Part shown: piece after piece, positions 10,562 to 20,567 of the stretch
Layout: each line of letters begins with the position of its first letter
Numbering within the stretch: the stretch's first letter is position 1
Assembly (NCBI RefSeq): GCF_013371465.1
Contig: NZ_JABWDU010000007.1
Span: 292,446 to 356,445 of the forward strand
Reading direction: 5' to 3'
DNA length: 64,000 bases
Source of the DNA: Ensifer oleiphilus
GTDB lineage: Bacteria; Pseudomonadota; Alphaproteobacteria; Rhizobiales; Rhizobiaceae
The notes under the pieces: model-generated
Told to the model about the DNA's origin: nothing
Database searches by the model: none
The model's input: the letters and a program-made list of their open reading frames with translations, nothing else
Translations under genes and position numbers: made by a program

Positions 10562-11359
10562 TTGAAGCGATTGTTGATCACTGGGGCCGCGGGAGCACTG
10601 GGTCGCGCCATGCGGGCGCGCGTGGCCGATCTGGCCGAGGTGGTGCGGCTGTCGGATATTGCCGATCTCGGCACCGCGGCGCCGCATGAGGAGATCATTT
10701 CCTGCGATCTCGGCGATGCGGCGGCCGTCGATCGGCTGGTCGAGGGCTGCGACGCCATTCTTCACCTCGGCGGCATTTCGGTCGAAGACAAGTTCTCCAA
10801 GATCCTCAATGCGAACCTGCTCGGTCTCTACAATCTCTACGAAGCGGCGCGGGCGCATGGCCAGCCGCGCATTCTCTTTGCCAGCTCCAACCATACGGTC
10901 GGCTTCTACCGGCAGGACGAGCCCGTGGCCGCGGATGCGCCGATGCGTCCCGATGGCCTCTATGGCGTGTCGAAATGTTTCGGCGAGGCGCTGGCCCGGA
11001 TGTATTTCGAGAAATTCGGGCAGGAGACGGCGCTTGTTCGGATCGGCAGCTGCACGGAGAAGCCGACCAACCACCGCATGCTGTCGACGTGGATGTCCTA
11101 TGACGATTTTGCCGCGCTGATCGCCTGCGTGTTCCGGGCGCCGATGCTGGGCTGCCCGGTCGTCTGGGGCATCTCGGACAATGACAGCCGCTGGTGGGAC
11201 AACGGCCATGCCGCCTATCTCGGCTGGCGGCCGCGCGACAATGCCGAGCGCTTTCGTGCCGAACTCGAAGTGTCTCCCGGCCGGCCGGAAGCATCGTCGC
11301 CACTCGCCGTCTACCAGGGCGGGATGTTCACACGGGACCCGATCTTTACGGAGGAGTAG
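10562..11359 (+). CDS. udh: NAD-dependent uronate dehydrogenase
   Basis: This short-chain (extended SDR) dehydrogenase oxidises D-galacturonate or D-glucuronate to the aldarolactone. The glycine-rich NAD site is TGAAGALG at residues 8-15 and the catalytic pair is Tyr134 and Lys138 in LYGVSKC. The stretches HLGGISVE, FASSNHTVGF and ALVRIGSCTEKP follow Agrobacterium Udh closely. The start chosen is TTG at 10562: GGAGGG lies 7 bp upstream and the product is then 265 residues, the length I recall for the characterised enzyme. An in-frame ATG at 10508 would add 18 unmatched residues. Confidence 0.93.
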   Translation: MKRLLITGAAGALGRAMRARVADLAEVVRLSDIADLGTAAPHEEIISCDLGDAAAVDRLVEGCDAILHLGGISVEDKFSKILNANLLGLYNLYEAARAHGQPRILFASSNHTVGFYRQDEPVAADAPMRPDGLYGVSKCFGEALARMYFEKFGQETALVRIGSCTEKPTNHRMLSTWMSYDDFAALIACVFRAPMLGCPVVWGISDNDSRWWDNGHAAYLGWRPRDNAERFRAELEVSPGRPEASSPLAVYQGGMFTRDPIFTEE

Positions 11360-11523
11360 CCGGCTGGGCAAGGCGGCCAGCCGCCATCGCCCGACCATGG
11401 CACGCTGCAGGGTACGCCAATACCGGCAGATTGATTTGCGCCGAAACTCTTCTGCCAAAGGGGGCGCGAAGAAAGCGGGCCCTTCGATCGCATCGGCGCA
11501 GCGATCGAGCAGGTGCAACGCAT

Positions 11524-12780
11524 TTAGGCGCAGTGCGCCATCGAACCTCTCTCAGACTTCCGCGGGGAAGGCGCCGGCTCGGCCGGTTGGGCCGCCGGCC
11601 CCGATGCAAACCGCGCAGCGCCGTCCTTGCCGATGACCCAGACGGAATTTCTCCCGGCAGCCTTTGCGGCATAGAGTGCGCGGTCGGCGGAAGACAGAAG
11701 CTCGCTCGCTTCCTGCTTGTTGCCGACAAAGGCGATGCCGATGCTGACGGTCGCCGAAATCGTGGTGTTTCCTGCCCTGACGAGTGCATGCTCGAAGGCA
11801 ACTCGGATATCCTCGGCGATCGCTGCGGCCTGCGACCGGTCGACCCCGGGGAAGCAGGCAGAAAACTCTTCACCGCCCATGCGCGCGAGGAAGGCCCGGC
11901 CGCCTACGGCTTGTGAAATGACGGCGGCGCATTCGATAAGCACCTTGTCACCGACCGCGTGGCCATAGCGATCGTTGACTGCCTTGAAGTGGTCGATGTC
12001 CATGTACATCAACGCGCCTTCAGCGGGTTTTGTCGCGAGATAGGTGTCGAGTTTGGCCATGAAGGCGCGCCGGTTCTGCACGCCGGTCAGGGCATCGGTT
12101 TCCGACGCCAGCTTGTATCTGTACTGCGTCCGTTCCTTGATCAGTGCGAAGAATGAGAAACCGCCGGCCAGACTATGAATGAACAACTCGAACGTCAGGA
12201 GCTGGTACCACAGCGGCTGCTCGGCGCCGGACGCCGTGTTGCCGAAAAGCGGCCATACGAAGATCAGCGGGATGCGCACGAGATAAAACAACCCATGCGT
12301 CGCAAAGAGAAAGGCAACGATGTAGGAACTTGGAAGCTTCCGGAAATTGTCGGAACGGAAGATCTCGACCGCGATCATGGCCGAATAGACGAAGATCAGC
12401 GCGGAAAACAGCACGATCCGGCTGGTGACGTTGCTCTGGACATAGTCGGAGAAACTGGTGATCAGGAGCCATAGCATGGGCCCGGCCAGTGCGGACGCGA
12501 TCTTCAGTGGCTGGTCGTCGAAGGCCCGCAAGCCGAGCCAGATTAGCGCCAGCCCGAGAACGGCCAGAGCGTTGCCCAGCGAAACCGCAACGAAGGAATA
12601 GTCGGGGCCTCTAAGAGCCAGCAGGGTAAACCCGATAGCCCCGACCAGAAACGCACAGGACCAAAGCCGCAGTTCAAGGCTGTTGCGCTCCTGACGCGAA
12701 GCGAGCGCGAAGAAGACAGCAAAGACCACCAGGGTGGCGAAAGAGCTGATCATGATCGTCGGGGTATGTAGTGCTTCCAC
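11524..12780 (-). CDS. Membrane-anchored diguanylate cyclase (GGDEF)
   Basis: The protein has about 418 residues. The N-terminal 230 residues hold about six membrane segments (ISSFATLVVFAVFFALA, LRLWSCAFLVGAIGFTLLAL, LGNALAVLGLALIWLGL and others) as an unrecognised sensor. A GGDEF domain follows, with DALTGVQNRRAF, YMDIDHFKAVNDRYGHAVGD and an active-site MGGEEF. The expected RxxD inhibitory site is not evident before the signature. It should make cyclic di-GMP at the membrane. GTG 12780 is preferred as start because GGAG lies 6 bp upstream; a TTG at 12786 would sit directly on that ribosome site. Confidence 0.87.
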   Translation of the reverse strand: MEALHTPTIMISSFATLVVFAVFFALASRQERNSLELRLWSCAFLVGAIGFTLLALRGPDYSFVAVSLGNALAVLGLALIWLGLRAFDDQPLKIASALAGPMLWLLITSFSDYVQSNVTSRIVLFSALIFVYSAMIAVEIFRSDNFRKLPSSYIVAFLFATHGLFYLVRIPLIFVWPLFGNTASGAEQPLWYQLLTFELFIHSLAGGFSFFALIKERTQYRYKLASETDALTGVQNRRAFMAKLDTYLATKPAEGALMYMDIDHFKAVNDRYGHAVGDKVLIECAAVISQAVGGRAFLARMGGEEFSACFPGVDRSQAAAIAEDIRVAFEHALVRAGNTTISATVSIGIAFVGNKQEASELLSSADRALYAAKAAGRNSVWVIGKDGAARFASGPAAQPAEPAPSPRKSERGSMAHCA

Positions 12781-12927
12781 CGTCAACTCCTGGATTCTGC
12801 GCCACGTTATGCGCCGGAATCTTAAAAGTTTTGCAAACGGCGGTTGCGAGGATTAGCTGGGGGTACGGCTACCAAACGCAGCGTTTTCGTCAGGGTGTGA
12901 CACCCGTCGCAGGCGATGCTTGCCCTG

Positions 12928-13683
12928 TTACGACGGCCTGCGCCCTTGCACCGTGAGGTCTGACATCAGTCGCTGCTGGCCGGCCCGGATGACGTCTTCC
13001 ATCGCCTGTCGGGCGCCCTCGGCATCACCGCGGCGGATTTCTTCGACAATTCGGATGTGGGTCACGGCGACGCGGTCGATTTCGCTGCGGTCTGCATTCG
13101 GGTTGGTGAGTTTGAAGACGCCGATCAGTGCCGCCTCGATCAAGTTGCCGACCGTCCGCATGAACGGGTTGAGCGACGCCTCGAGAAGATGCAGGTGGAA
13201 CTCGAGGTCGGCATGGGCGAGTGTCTCGGCACTGTGGTCGTTGTTGCCCATGGCAACGGCGAGCCGCATCATCTGGGCAATGTCGGCGTCGGAGGCACGC
13301 TCGGCTGCAAGCGCTGCCGCATAAGGTTCGAGCGCCAGCCTGATTTCGCTCAGATGTTTCAGGAAGTCTTCGTCGACGCCGACGCTGAAATGCCAGGAGA
13401 GCACGTCACTGTCGAACAGGTTCCAATGCGCCCGCGGCATCACCCGCGTTCCGATGCGCGCGCGCGGGAACACAAGGCCCTTGGCCGCAAGCGTCTTCAT
13501 CGCCTCGCGCAGCACCGTGCGCGACACCTTGAAGCGCGCCGCCAACTCGACATCCCCCGGCAGGATATCGCCGGCCGCGAACTCGCCGCCGATCACTGCG
13601 CGTCCAAGTTCATCGACGACGTGGCCGTGACTCGAGCGTTTTACCGGTTGTCTCGCGAAGCGTCCTGGCGACATGAGGTGCAA
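12928..13683 (-). CDS. GntR/FadR-family regulator of the furanose-type ABC transporter
   Basis: This is a 251-residue FadR-type regulator. The winged helix at about 15-85 includes ARFKVSRTVLREAMKTLAAK. The FCD domain at about 100-240 has metal-ligand-like histidines in HADLEFHLHLLEAS and AVTHIRIVEEI. It is the last gene of the ytfQ-R-T-yjfF unit, 12 bp after yjfF, so it probably feeds back on its own operon. The TTG start at 13683 has GGAAAGGG 5 bp upstream; an ATG at 13674 is the alternative. Confidence 0.87.
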   Translation of the reverse strand: MHLMSPGRFARQPVKRSSHGHVVDELGRAVIGGEFAAGDILPGDVELAARFKVSRTVLREAMKTLAAKGLVFPRARIGTRVMPRAHWNLFDSDVLSWHFSVGVDEDFLKHLSEIRLALEPYAAALAAERASDADIAQMMRLAVAMGNNDHSAETLAHADLEFHLHLLEASLNPFMRTVGNLIEAALIGVFKLTNPNADRSEIDRVAVTHIRIVEEIRRGDAEGARQAMEDVIRAGQQRLMSDLTVQGRRPS

Positions 13684-13695
13684 TCAAACCCTTTC

Positions 13696-14664
13696 CTAGG
13701 CATGTCGCCGTTCGCTGCGCGACACGTAGACGATGCCTTTCTGCATCAGGATGAAGACGAACAGCAGGAGGCCGATCAGGATCTTCGTCCACCAGCTGGA
13801 GAGGGAGCCGTCAAAGGTGATGTAGGTCTGGATCAGGCCCTGGATGAGAATGCCGATGAAGGTGCCGGCGACGAAACCGGAGCCGCCGGTCAGAAGTGTT
13901 CCGCCAATGACCACCGCCGTGATTGCGTCGAGTTCGACGCCAACCGCCGCAAGCGAGTATCCGGCCGACGTGTAAAGCGAGAAGACTATGCCGGATAGGC
14001 CCGCGAGCAGGCCCGACAGCGCGTAGATCAGGATGGTGGTGCGCCCGACCGGGACGCCCATCAGCTTGGCGGTGGTAGTGCCGCCACCGAGCGCGTAGAC
14101 GTCGGTGCCGAAGCGGGTGCGATGGGCAATCAGTATGCCGATGGCGAAGACCAGCAGCATCAACCCGCCGATGAGCGTGATCCTGCCGCCGCCGGGGAGC
14201 TTGTAATAGAGCCCTTTCATCGTGCCATAGAACGGGTGCTTGATGGCGATGCTGTCGATCGACAGCACGAAGGCCATGCCGCGCGCCAGAAACATGCCCG
14301 CGAGCGTGACGATGAAGGCGGGCATCTCCAGGTAGTGAATGATGGCACCCATCACAGCGCCGAAAAGCGTCGTGATCAAAAGCACCATGGCGAAAGCCGC
14401 GAGCGGATGGATGGCGGTATTGTCCAGCACGACCGCCAGAAACACCCCGGTGAAGGCGATGACGGAGCCGATCGACAGGTCGATGCCGCCGGACAGGATG
14501 ACGAAGGTCATGCCGACGGCGGCGATGCCGAGAAAGGCGTTATCGGTCAGGAGGTTGCCGATCACCCGCGTCGACAGGATGTTGGGGTACTGCGCCGCGC
14601 AAAGTGCGTAGCTCAGCACGAAAATGACGATGGTTGCGGTCAGCGGCAGGTATTTCGGTTTCAT
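13696..14664 (-). CDS. yjfF: Sugar ABC transporter permease (YjfF-like)
   Basis: The 322-residue membrane protein is of the RbsC/BPD_transp_2 family, with about nine hydrophobic segments and the family signature MTFVILSGGIDLSIGSVIAF near residue 60. Further family sequences are TVVIGGTLLTGGSGFVAGTF (in essence AVVIGGTLLTGG) and QGLIQTYITF near the end. It is the second of two permeases, as in the E. coli galactofuranose transporter. The ATG at 14664 overlaps the end of the upstream permease gene by 4 bp. Confidence 0.87.
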   Translation of the reverse strand: MKPKYLPLTATIVIFVLSYALCAAQYPNILSTRVIGNLLTDNAFLGIAAVGMTFVILSGGIDLSIGSVIAFTGVFLAVVLDNTAIHPLAAFAMVLLITTLFGAVMGAIIHYLEMPAFIVTLAGMFLARGMAFVLSIDSIAIKHPFYGTMKGLYYKLPGGGRITLIGGLMLLVFAIGILIAHRTRFGTDVYALGGGTTTAKLMGVPVGRTTILIYALSGLLAGLSGIVFSLYTSAGYSLAAVGVELDAITAVVIGGTLLTGGSGFVAGTFIGILIQGLIQTYITFDGSLSSWWTKILIGLLLFVFILMQKGIVYVSRSERRHA

Positions 14665-15686
14665 CGCGCTTGCCGCTCCGTCGGTTTTCTGCTGGTGCGC
14701 AGGAGCGCTACAAAGGTGAAGGCATTGCGAACCGGCGGCGACTGCAAGACGAGAATGAAGACGATGATCGCCGCCTTGATGATCAGGTTGAATTCCGGCG
14801 GGAAGCCGGAAAGTAGGATGCCGGTGTTGATCGACTGGATGATGATGGCGCCGAGCACGGAAGCCGCGATGCTGAAGCGACCGCCGAGAAGCGAGGTGCC
14901 GCCGATGACCACGGCCAGGATGGCGTCGAGTTCGAGCCAGAGCCCGGCATTGTTGGCGTCGGCGCCCTTGATGTCGGCGGCCGCGATGGTGCCGGCAATC
15001 GCGGCACAAAGGCCTGACAGCATATAGGCGGCGATCAGCAGCACCGGGGTCAGCACGCCGGAGAGCGTGCTTGCCTGGCGGTTGATGCCGATCGCCTCGA
15101 TCAGCATGCCAAGTGCCGTCTTGCGTACGATCAGCGCCACCAGGATGCCGAAGACCAGCCAGATTATCACCGGCAAGGGCAGCCACGCGAAGGAGCCGCT
15201 GCCAAGGAAGATCAGTCCCGGATCGTTGAAGGTGAGGATGGCGCCCTCAGTGACGAGTTGGGCGATGCCGCGGCCGGCGACCATCAGCACAAGCGTCGCG
15301 ATGATCGGCTGGATATCGAGGAGGGCGACAAGGACGCCGTTCCAAAGGCCGCAGAGGATGCCGGTGCCAAGGGTGATCACGAGCGTCATCGCCAGCGAAT
15401 GGCCCGACGTGATCGACGAGGCTGCCACGGCCCCGCAGATGGCCATGACGGCGCCGACGGAAAGATCGATGCCTTTGGTGGCGATGACGACAGTCATGCC
15501 GATCGCGAGAAGCACGACCGGTGCGCCGCGGTTGAGGATGTCGATGAGGCTGCCATAGAGGCGGCCGTTCTGAATTTCGAGGCGGAAGAAGCCTGGGAAC
15601 ACGAACGAGACCATCAGCAGGATGGCCGCCAGCGCTATGATCTGCGGCAGAAGCCTAAGCGCATAGCCCTTGAGTATTGCTGTCAT
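14661..15686 (-). CDS. ytfT: Sugar ABC transporter permease (YtfT-like)
   Basis: This 341-residue permease of the RbsC family has the conserved GMTVVIATKGIDLSVGAVMA loop near residue 75 and the second family block AILAVVIGGTSLLGGRFSIA near residue 250. About nine membrane segments are visible. It overlaps ytfR by 4 bp upstream and yjfF by 4 bp downstream. Together the two permeases would form the heterodimeric channel. Confidence 0.87.
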   Translation of the reverse strand: MTAILKGYALRLLPQIIALAAILLMVSFVFPGFFRLEIQNGRLYGSLIDILNRGAPVVLLAIGMTVVIATKGIDLSVGAVMAICGAVAASSITSGHSLAMTLVITLGTGILCGLWNGVLVALLDIQPIIATLVLMVAGRGIAQLVTEGAILTFNDPGLIFLGSGSFAWLPLPVIIWLVFGILVALIVRKTALGMLIEAIGINRQASTLSGVLTPVLLIAAYMLSGLCAAIAGTIAAADIKGADANNAGLWLELDAILAVVIGGTSLLGGRFSIAASVLGAIIIQSINTGILLSGFPPEFNLIIKAAIIVFILVLQSPPVRNAFTFVALLRTSRKPTERQAR

Positions 15687-17203
15687 GCCGCTCCCCGTTC
15701 ATTCGCCGATGCGATGGCTTCGATGATCTGGTCCGCGGTGATCCTGTTGCCTTCGAGCGCGGCGACGTGCTGGCGGTCGCGAAGCACGAGGATGCGCGTC
15801 GAATAGGCGACGAGCTCCTCGATCTCCGACGAGATGACCAGCAGCGACATGCCTTTCTCGCGCAAGCCCTCGATCAGCCGGACGATCTCGGCATGAGCGC
15901 CGACATCGATGCCGCGCGTCGGCTCGTCGAGGATCAGGAATTCCGGCTCGGTCGCCAGCCAGCGGGCGAGAATGGCCTTTTGCTGGTTGCCGCCGGATAG
16001 GAGCCGGATCGGCTTTTCACGATCGGCCGTGCGGATGTCGAGCGCGCGGATGTAATGGTCGGCAAGGCGGTTCTGTTCGGTGCGGGAGATCGGTCGGGTC
16101 CATCCGCGCCGCGCCTGCAACGCCAGCACGATGTTTTCGCGCACCGAGAGGTCGCCGACGATGCCCGCGGTCTTGCGATCTTCGGGGCAGAAGCCGAACC
16201 GGTGCGCGATCGCCCGGCGCGGCGACGATAGCTGGACGGGTTTGCCGTCCACCTCGGCCGTGCCGCTGTCGGCGCGATGTGCGCCGAAAAGGATTTCAGC
16301 CGTCTCCGTTCGGCCGGAGCCGAGAAGCCCGGCAATGCCGACGACCTCACCGGCCTTCACCTCGAGGTCGAAGGGGGAGATGTGGCCCTTGCGGCCGTAA
16401 TCCTTGAAGCGGTAGCGCACCGGTCCGGTGACATCTGGCTCTTCGCGCGCTGCGCGGATCTCGGCTGCAAGCTCGCGGCCGATCATCATCGAGATCAGGT
16501 CGCGCCGCTCGAGTGTGGCGGTGTCGCGGGTACCGACCAACTGGCCGTTGCGCAGCACGGTGATGCGATCGGCGATTTCGTAGACCTGCTCGAGGAAATG
16601 GGTGATGAAGACGATGCCGAGGCCGCGGGCCTTCAGTCGGCGGATGATGCGAAACAGCATCTCGACTTCGTGGGCGTCGAGACTTGCCGTCGGCTCGTCG
16701 AGGATCAGCACCTTGCCCGAGAGATCGACGGCACGAGCGATCGCTACGACCTGCTGAATGGCGACCGAATAGCTGTCGAGCGCACGGGTGACGTCGAGAT
16801 CGAGCTCGTAGTTTTCAAGCAGCGCGCGCGCCTGGCGGTTCATGGCGCCGACATCGACGAATCCCAGTCGGCGCGGTTGCCGGCCGAGAAAGAGGTTTTC
16901 CGCGACCGTCAAGTTGGGCAGCAGGTTGACCTCCTGATAGACGGTTCCGATGCCGAGCTTCTGCGCATTGAATGTATCGCGCGGATCGACCTCGACCCCA
17001 TCGAGCAAGATCGTCCCACCATCGCGCCGATAGGCGCCTGTGAGACATTTGACCAGCGTCGACTTGCCGGCGCCGTTCTCGCCGAGAAGCGCATGAACCT
17101 CGCCACGGCGTAAATGAAAGTCGACCTTGTCCAGTGCCTTTGCGCCGGGAAAGACCTTGTCGATCCGGTTCGCTGAAAGCAGGTTGTTGGCAATGGTCTG
17201 CAT
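15683..17203 (-). CDS. ytfR: Sugar ABC transporter ATPase, two nucleotide-binding domains (YtfR-like)
   Basis: The 506-residue protein is a tandem ATPase of the MglA/RbsA class. The first domain has Walker A GENGAGKSTLVKC and Walker B VLILDEPTASLD. The second domain has a degenerate Walker A (GLLGSGRTETAEI), signature LLSGGNQQKAILARW and Walker B FLILDEPTRGIDVGA, which is usual for this class. It sits 244 bp downstream of ytfQ; that gap contains a short GCGCCC-TATC-GGGCGC hairpin (17229-17244) and no gene. Confidence 0.9.
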   Translation of the reverse strand: MQTIANNLLSANRIDKVFPGAKALDKVDFHLRRGEVHALLGENGAGKSTLVKCLTGAYRRDGGTILLDGVEVDPRDTFNAQKLGIGTVYQEVNLLPNLTVAENLFLGRQPRRLGFVDVGAMNRQARALLENYELDLDVTRALDSYSVAIQQVVAIARAVDLSGKVLILDEPTASLDAHEVEMLFRIIRRLKARGLGIVFITHFLEQVYEIADRITVLRNGQLVGTRDTATLERRDLISMMIGRELAAEIRAAREEPDVTGPVRYRFKDYGRKGHISPFDLEVKAGEVVGIAGLLGSGRTETAEILFGAHRADSGTAEVDGKPVQLSSPRRAIAHRFGFCPEDRKTAGIVGDLSVRENIVLALQARRGWTRPISRTEQNRLADHYIRALDIRTADREKPIRLLSGGNQQKAILARWLATEPEFLILDEPTRGIDVGAHAEIVRLIEGLREKGMSLLVISSEIEELVAYSTRILVLRDRQHVAALEGNRITADQIIEAIASANERGAA

Positions 17204-17447
17204 GATCCCTCTCTGACTGGAACGCGGAGCGCCCTATCGGGCGCACCACATTGCTTCAGCGTGCCAAGAAATCGGCAATGCGTCGCATCGATCCTCGTAC
17301 TCGAGCGAAGCATCGCCGACCGGACGTCGAGCCCGCGGCGACAACGAGGCGGGCGAACCCGTTCCGTCCTTCAACTGCGCGGTGCCGACCGTCTGGCTTG
17401 TGACAACAGGCGCCGACGGTGCGCGTCGACGCCGGTCGCGCCTGGGA

Positions 17448-18410
17448 TCAGTAGCCGAGACCCTTCTTCGCTTCGTAGATCTTCATCGGATCGTCGGCCT
17501 GGGTGTAGAGCTTCGATTCCGTCTGGATCCACTTCGGCGGCATGGTGCCGTCCTTCTGGAACGCGGCAAGCGCGTCGAAGGCGGGGCCTGCCATATTCGG
17601 CGTCAGCTCGACTGTGGCGTTGGCTTCGCCCGCCGCCATCGCCTGGAAGATATCCGGGACAGCATCGATCGAAACGACGAGGATGTCGGTGCCCGGCTTC
17701 AGGCCGGCTTCCTTGATCGCCTGGATGGCGCCAACGGCCATGTCGTCGTTATGGGCGTAAAGTGCACAGATATTCTTGCCGCCGTCCTCGGCCTTCAAGA
17801 AGCTTTCCATGACTTCCTTGCCCTTGGTGCGGGTGAAGTCGCCGGTCTGGCTGCGCACGATCTTCAGGTTGTCGTGGCCGGACAAAGCCTGTTCGAAGCC
17901 CTTCTTGCGGTCGATCGCCGGCGAAGAACCCGTGGTGCCCTGGAGCTCGACGATGTTGCACGGCTTGCCGGCAACGGTGTCGGCGAGCCACTTGCCGGCG
18001 ACGTTGCCTTCATGCACGAGGTCCGAGGTGACGGCGGTCATATAGAGGTCGTCGGAAGCGTCGACGGTCCGGTCGAGCAGGATGACCGGGATTTCCGCAT
18101 CCTTGGCTTCCTGAAGCACTTCGTCCCAGCCGGTAGCGACAACAGGGGCAAGCAGGATGGCATTGACGCCTTGCGCGATGAAGGAGCGCAGCGCCTTGAT
18201 CTGATTTTCCTGTTTCTGTTGTGCATCGGCGAACTTCAGGTCGATGCCGCGCTCTTGAGCCTGCTGCTTCGTCAGCGTGGTCTCCGCCGCGCGCCAGCCG
18301 GACTCAGAGCCGATCTGCGAGAAGCCGACGACGAGATCTGCGGCAGATGCGCTGCCGAACGTGCAGGCAGCAAGGATCGTTGCACTCGCGAGTGCTTTGG
18401 CGAATTTCAT
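17448..18410 (-). CDS. ytfQ: Periplasmic furanose-sugar binding protein (YtfQ-like)
   Basis: The 320-residue protein starts MKFAKALASATILAACTFG, a signal peptide cut about residue 23 after SASA. The mature part follows E. coli YtfQ as I recall it over its length: VVGFSQIGSESGWRAAE, QKQENQIKALRSFIAQGVNA, APVVATGWDEVLQEAKDAEI and GKNICALYAHNDDMAVGAIQ. YtfQ binds galactofuranose and arabinofuranose, so a furanose ligand is likely. The ATG at 18410 is chosen because GGAGGAAATC directly precedes it and the signal peptide begins there; an upstream in-frame extension lacks these features. Confidence 0.92.
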   Translation of the reverse strand: MKFAKALASATILAACTFGSASAADLVVGFSQIGSESGWRAAETTLTKQQAQERGIDLKFADAQQKQENQIKALRSFIAQGVNAILLAPVVATGWDEVLQEAKDAEIPVILLDRTVDASDDLYMTAVTSDLVHEGNVAGKWLADTVAGKPCNIVELQGTTGSSPAIDRKKGFEQALSGHDNLKIVRSQTGDFTRTKGKEVMESFLKAEDGGKNICALYAHNDDMAVGAIQAIKEAGLKPGTDILVVSIDAVPDIFQAMAAGEANATVELTPNMAGPAFDALAAFQKDGTMPPKWIQTESKLYTQADDPMKIYEAKKGLGY

Positions 18411-18590
18411 GATTTCCTCCCAAAGAAAGCTGCTCTCCCAGCAGCGATTCCAAAAAATCATATAATAGTACTTTTGTAAACTCACGTTTGAGGACAAGCT
18501 CCAACCAGGCGCATCGGAGCGTGCAACGGCTTGGCTGTGGCCCGGGCGCGGATCATCTGCGTTAAGTCAATTGTTATGATGATATGCTTA

Positions 18591-18620
18591 TTGACTCATT
18601 ATACCAGTTGCGCGTATGAC
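18591..18620 (+). promoter_or_regulatory. Promoter of the apiose uptake operon with embedded operator
   Basis: A -35 TTGACT (18591-18596) and -10 TATGAC (18615-18620) are 18 bp apart, 32 bp before the apnO start. The 16-mer ACTCATTATACCAGTT (18594-18609) covers the -35/spacer region and recurs exactly at 27618-27633 upstream of oiaX. This is a natural position for a repressor such as the FadR-type protein encoded at 26777-27508. Confidence 0.62.
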
Positions 18621-18652
18621 TGCCGCCACACGATCTGTTTGGGAGAGACGAC

Positions 18653-19480
18653 ATGACCTCGATTGCTTTGTTCGGCGCCGGCGGCAAGATGGGCTGCCGG
18701 CTGGCCAAGAACCTCAAGGGCTCGCGCTTCGACGTGCGCCATGTCGAGGTCAGCGAGCTTGGCCGCGCGCGTCTGGCAAAGGAACTCGGCCTCAGCACGG
18801 TGAGTGCCGAACAGGCGCTCGATGGCGCTGATGTCGTCATTCTCGCCGTACCCGATACCGCAATCGGCAAGGTTGCGGCCGGCATTGTCGATCAGTTGGC
18901 GCCGGGCACGATGGTTGTCGTCCTCGACGCGGCAGCGCCCTTCGCCGGCCACCTGCCCGAGCGCGACGATCTGACCTATTTCGTCACGCATCCCTGCCAT
19001 CCGCCGATCTTCAACGACGAGACCGAGCTTGCCGCACGCCGGGATCATTTCGGCGGCATCGCCGCCAAGCAGCATATCGTTTCCGCCCTGATGCAGGGCC
19101 CCGAGGCCGACTATGCCAAGGGCGAAGAGATCGCCAAGCTCATCTGGGCGCCGGTGATGCGCTCGCACCGCGTCACCGTCGAGCAGATGGCCTTGCTGGA
19201 GCCGGGCCTGTCGGAAACCGTATGCGCGTCGCTGCTGGTCGTCATGCGCGAGGCGATGGACGAGTGCATCGCCCGCGGCGTGCCGCGTGAAGCGGCGCGG
19301 GATTTTCTGCTCGGCCACATGAACGTGCTCGGCGCCGTGATCTTCGACGAGGTCGAAGGTGTCTTTTCCGACGCCTGCAACAAGGCGATCGAGTTCGGCA
19401 AGCCGATGCTGATGCGCGACGACTGGAAGCGCGTCTTCGAGCCACAGGAAATCACCGACAGCATTCGCCGCATCACCTGA
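18653..19480 (+). CDS. apnO: D-apionate oxidoisomerase
   Basis: The 275-residue NAD-dependent enzyme has an N-terminal Rossmann motif GAGGKMGCRLAKNL (residues 7-20). A phosphogluconate-dehydrogenase-like helical C-terminal domain follows, with VTHPCHPPIFNDE and HMNVLGAVIFDEVEGVFSDA. ApnO converts D-apionate to 3-oxo-isoapionate in characterised apiose pathways. The call rests on family resemblance together with apsD, apnL, oiaX and oiaK in one locus. It is first in its operon, with GGGAGAGACGAC before the ATG. A generic annotation would read semialdehyde or phosphogluconate dehydrogenase-like protein. Confidence 0.8.
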   Translation: MTSIALFGAGGKMGCRLAKNLKGSRFDVRHVEVSELGRARLAKELGLSTVSAEQALDGADVVILAVPDTAIGKVAAGIVDQLAPGTMVVVLDAAAPFAGHLPERDDLTYFVTHPCHPPIFNDETELAARRDHFGGIAAKQHIVSALMQGPEADYAKGEEIAKLIWAPVMRSHRVTVEQMALLEPGLSETVCASLLVVMREAMDECIARGVPREAARDFLLGHMNVLGAVIFDEVEGVFSDACNKAIEFGKPMLMRDDWKRVFEPQEITDSIRRIT

Positions 19481-20491
<1,011 letters not shown>

Positions 20492-20508
20492 TCCACAACG
20501 ATCCTCCA

Positions 20509-20541
20509 GGCGCGCGACGGCGGATACGGTCGTCGCGCGCC
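20509..20541 (+). terminator. Intercistronic hairpin after the sugar-binding protein gene
   Basis: Arms GGCGCGCGACG (20509-20519) and CGTCGCGCGCC (20531-20541) pair perfectly around an 11-nt loop. There is no T-run, so it is more likely an mRNA-stabilising or attenuating element that raises binding-protein output than a full terminator. Confidence 0.55.
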
Positions 20542-20567
20542 ATTGTCCTGTCACGGAGTAGTTCTCG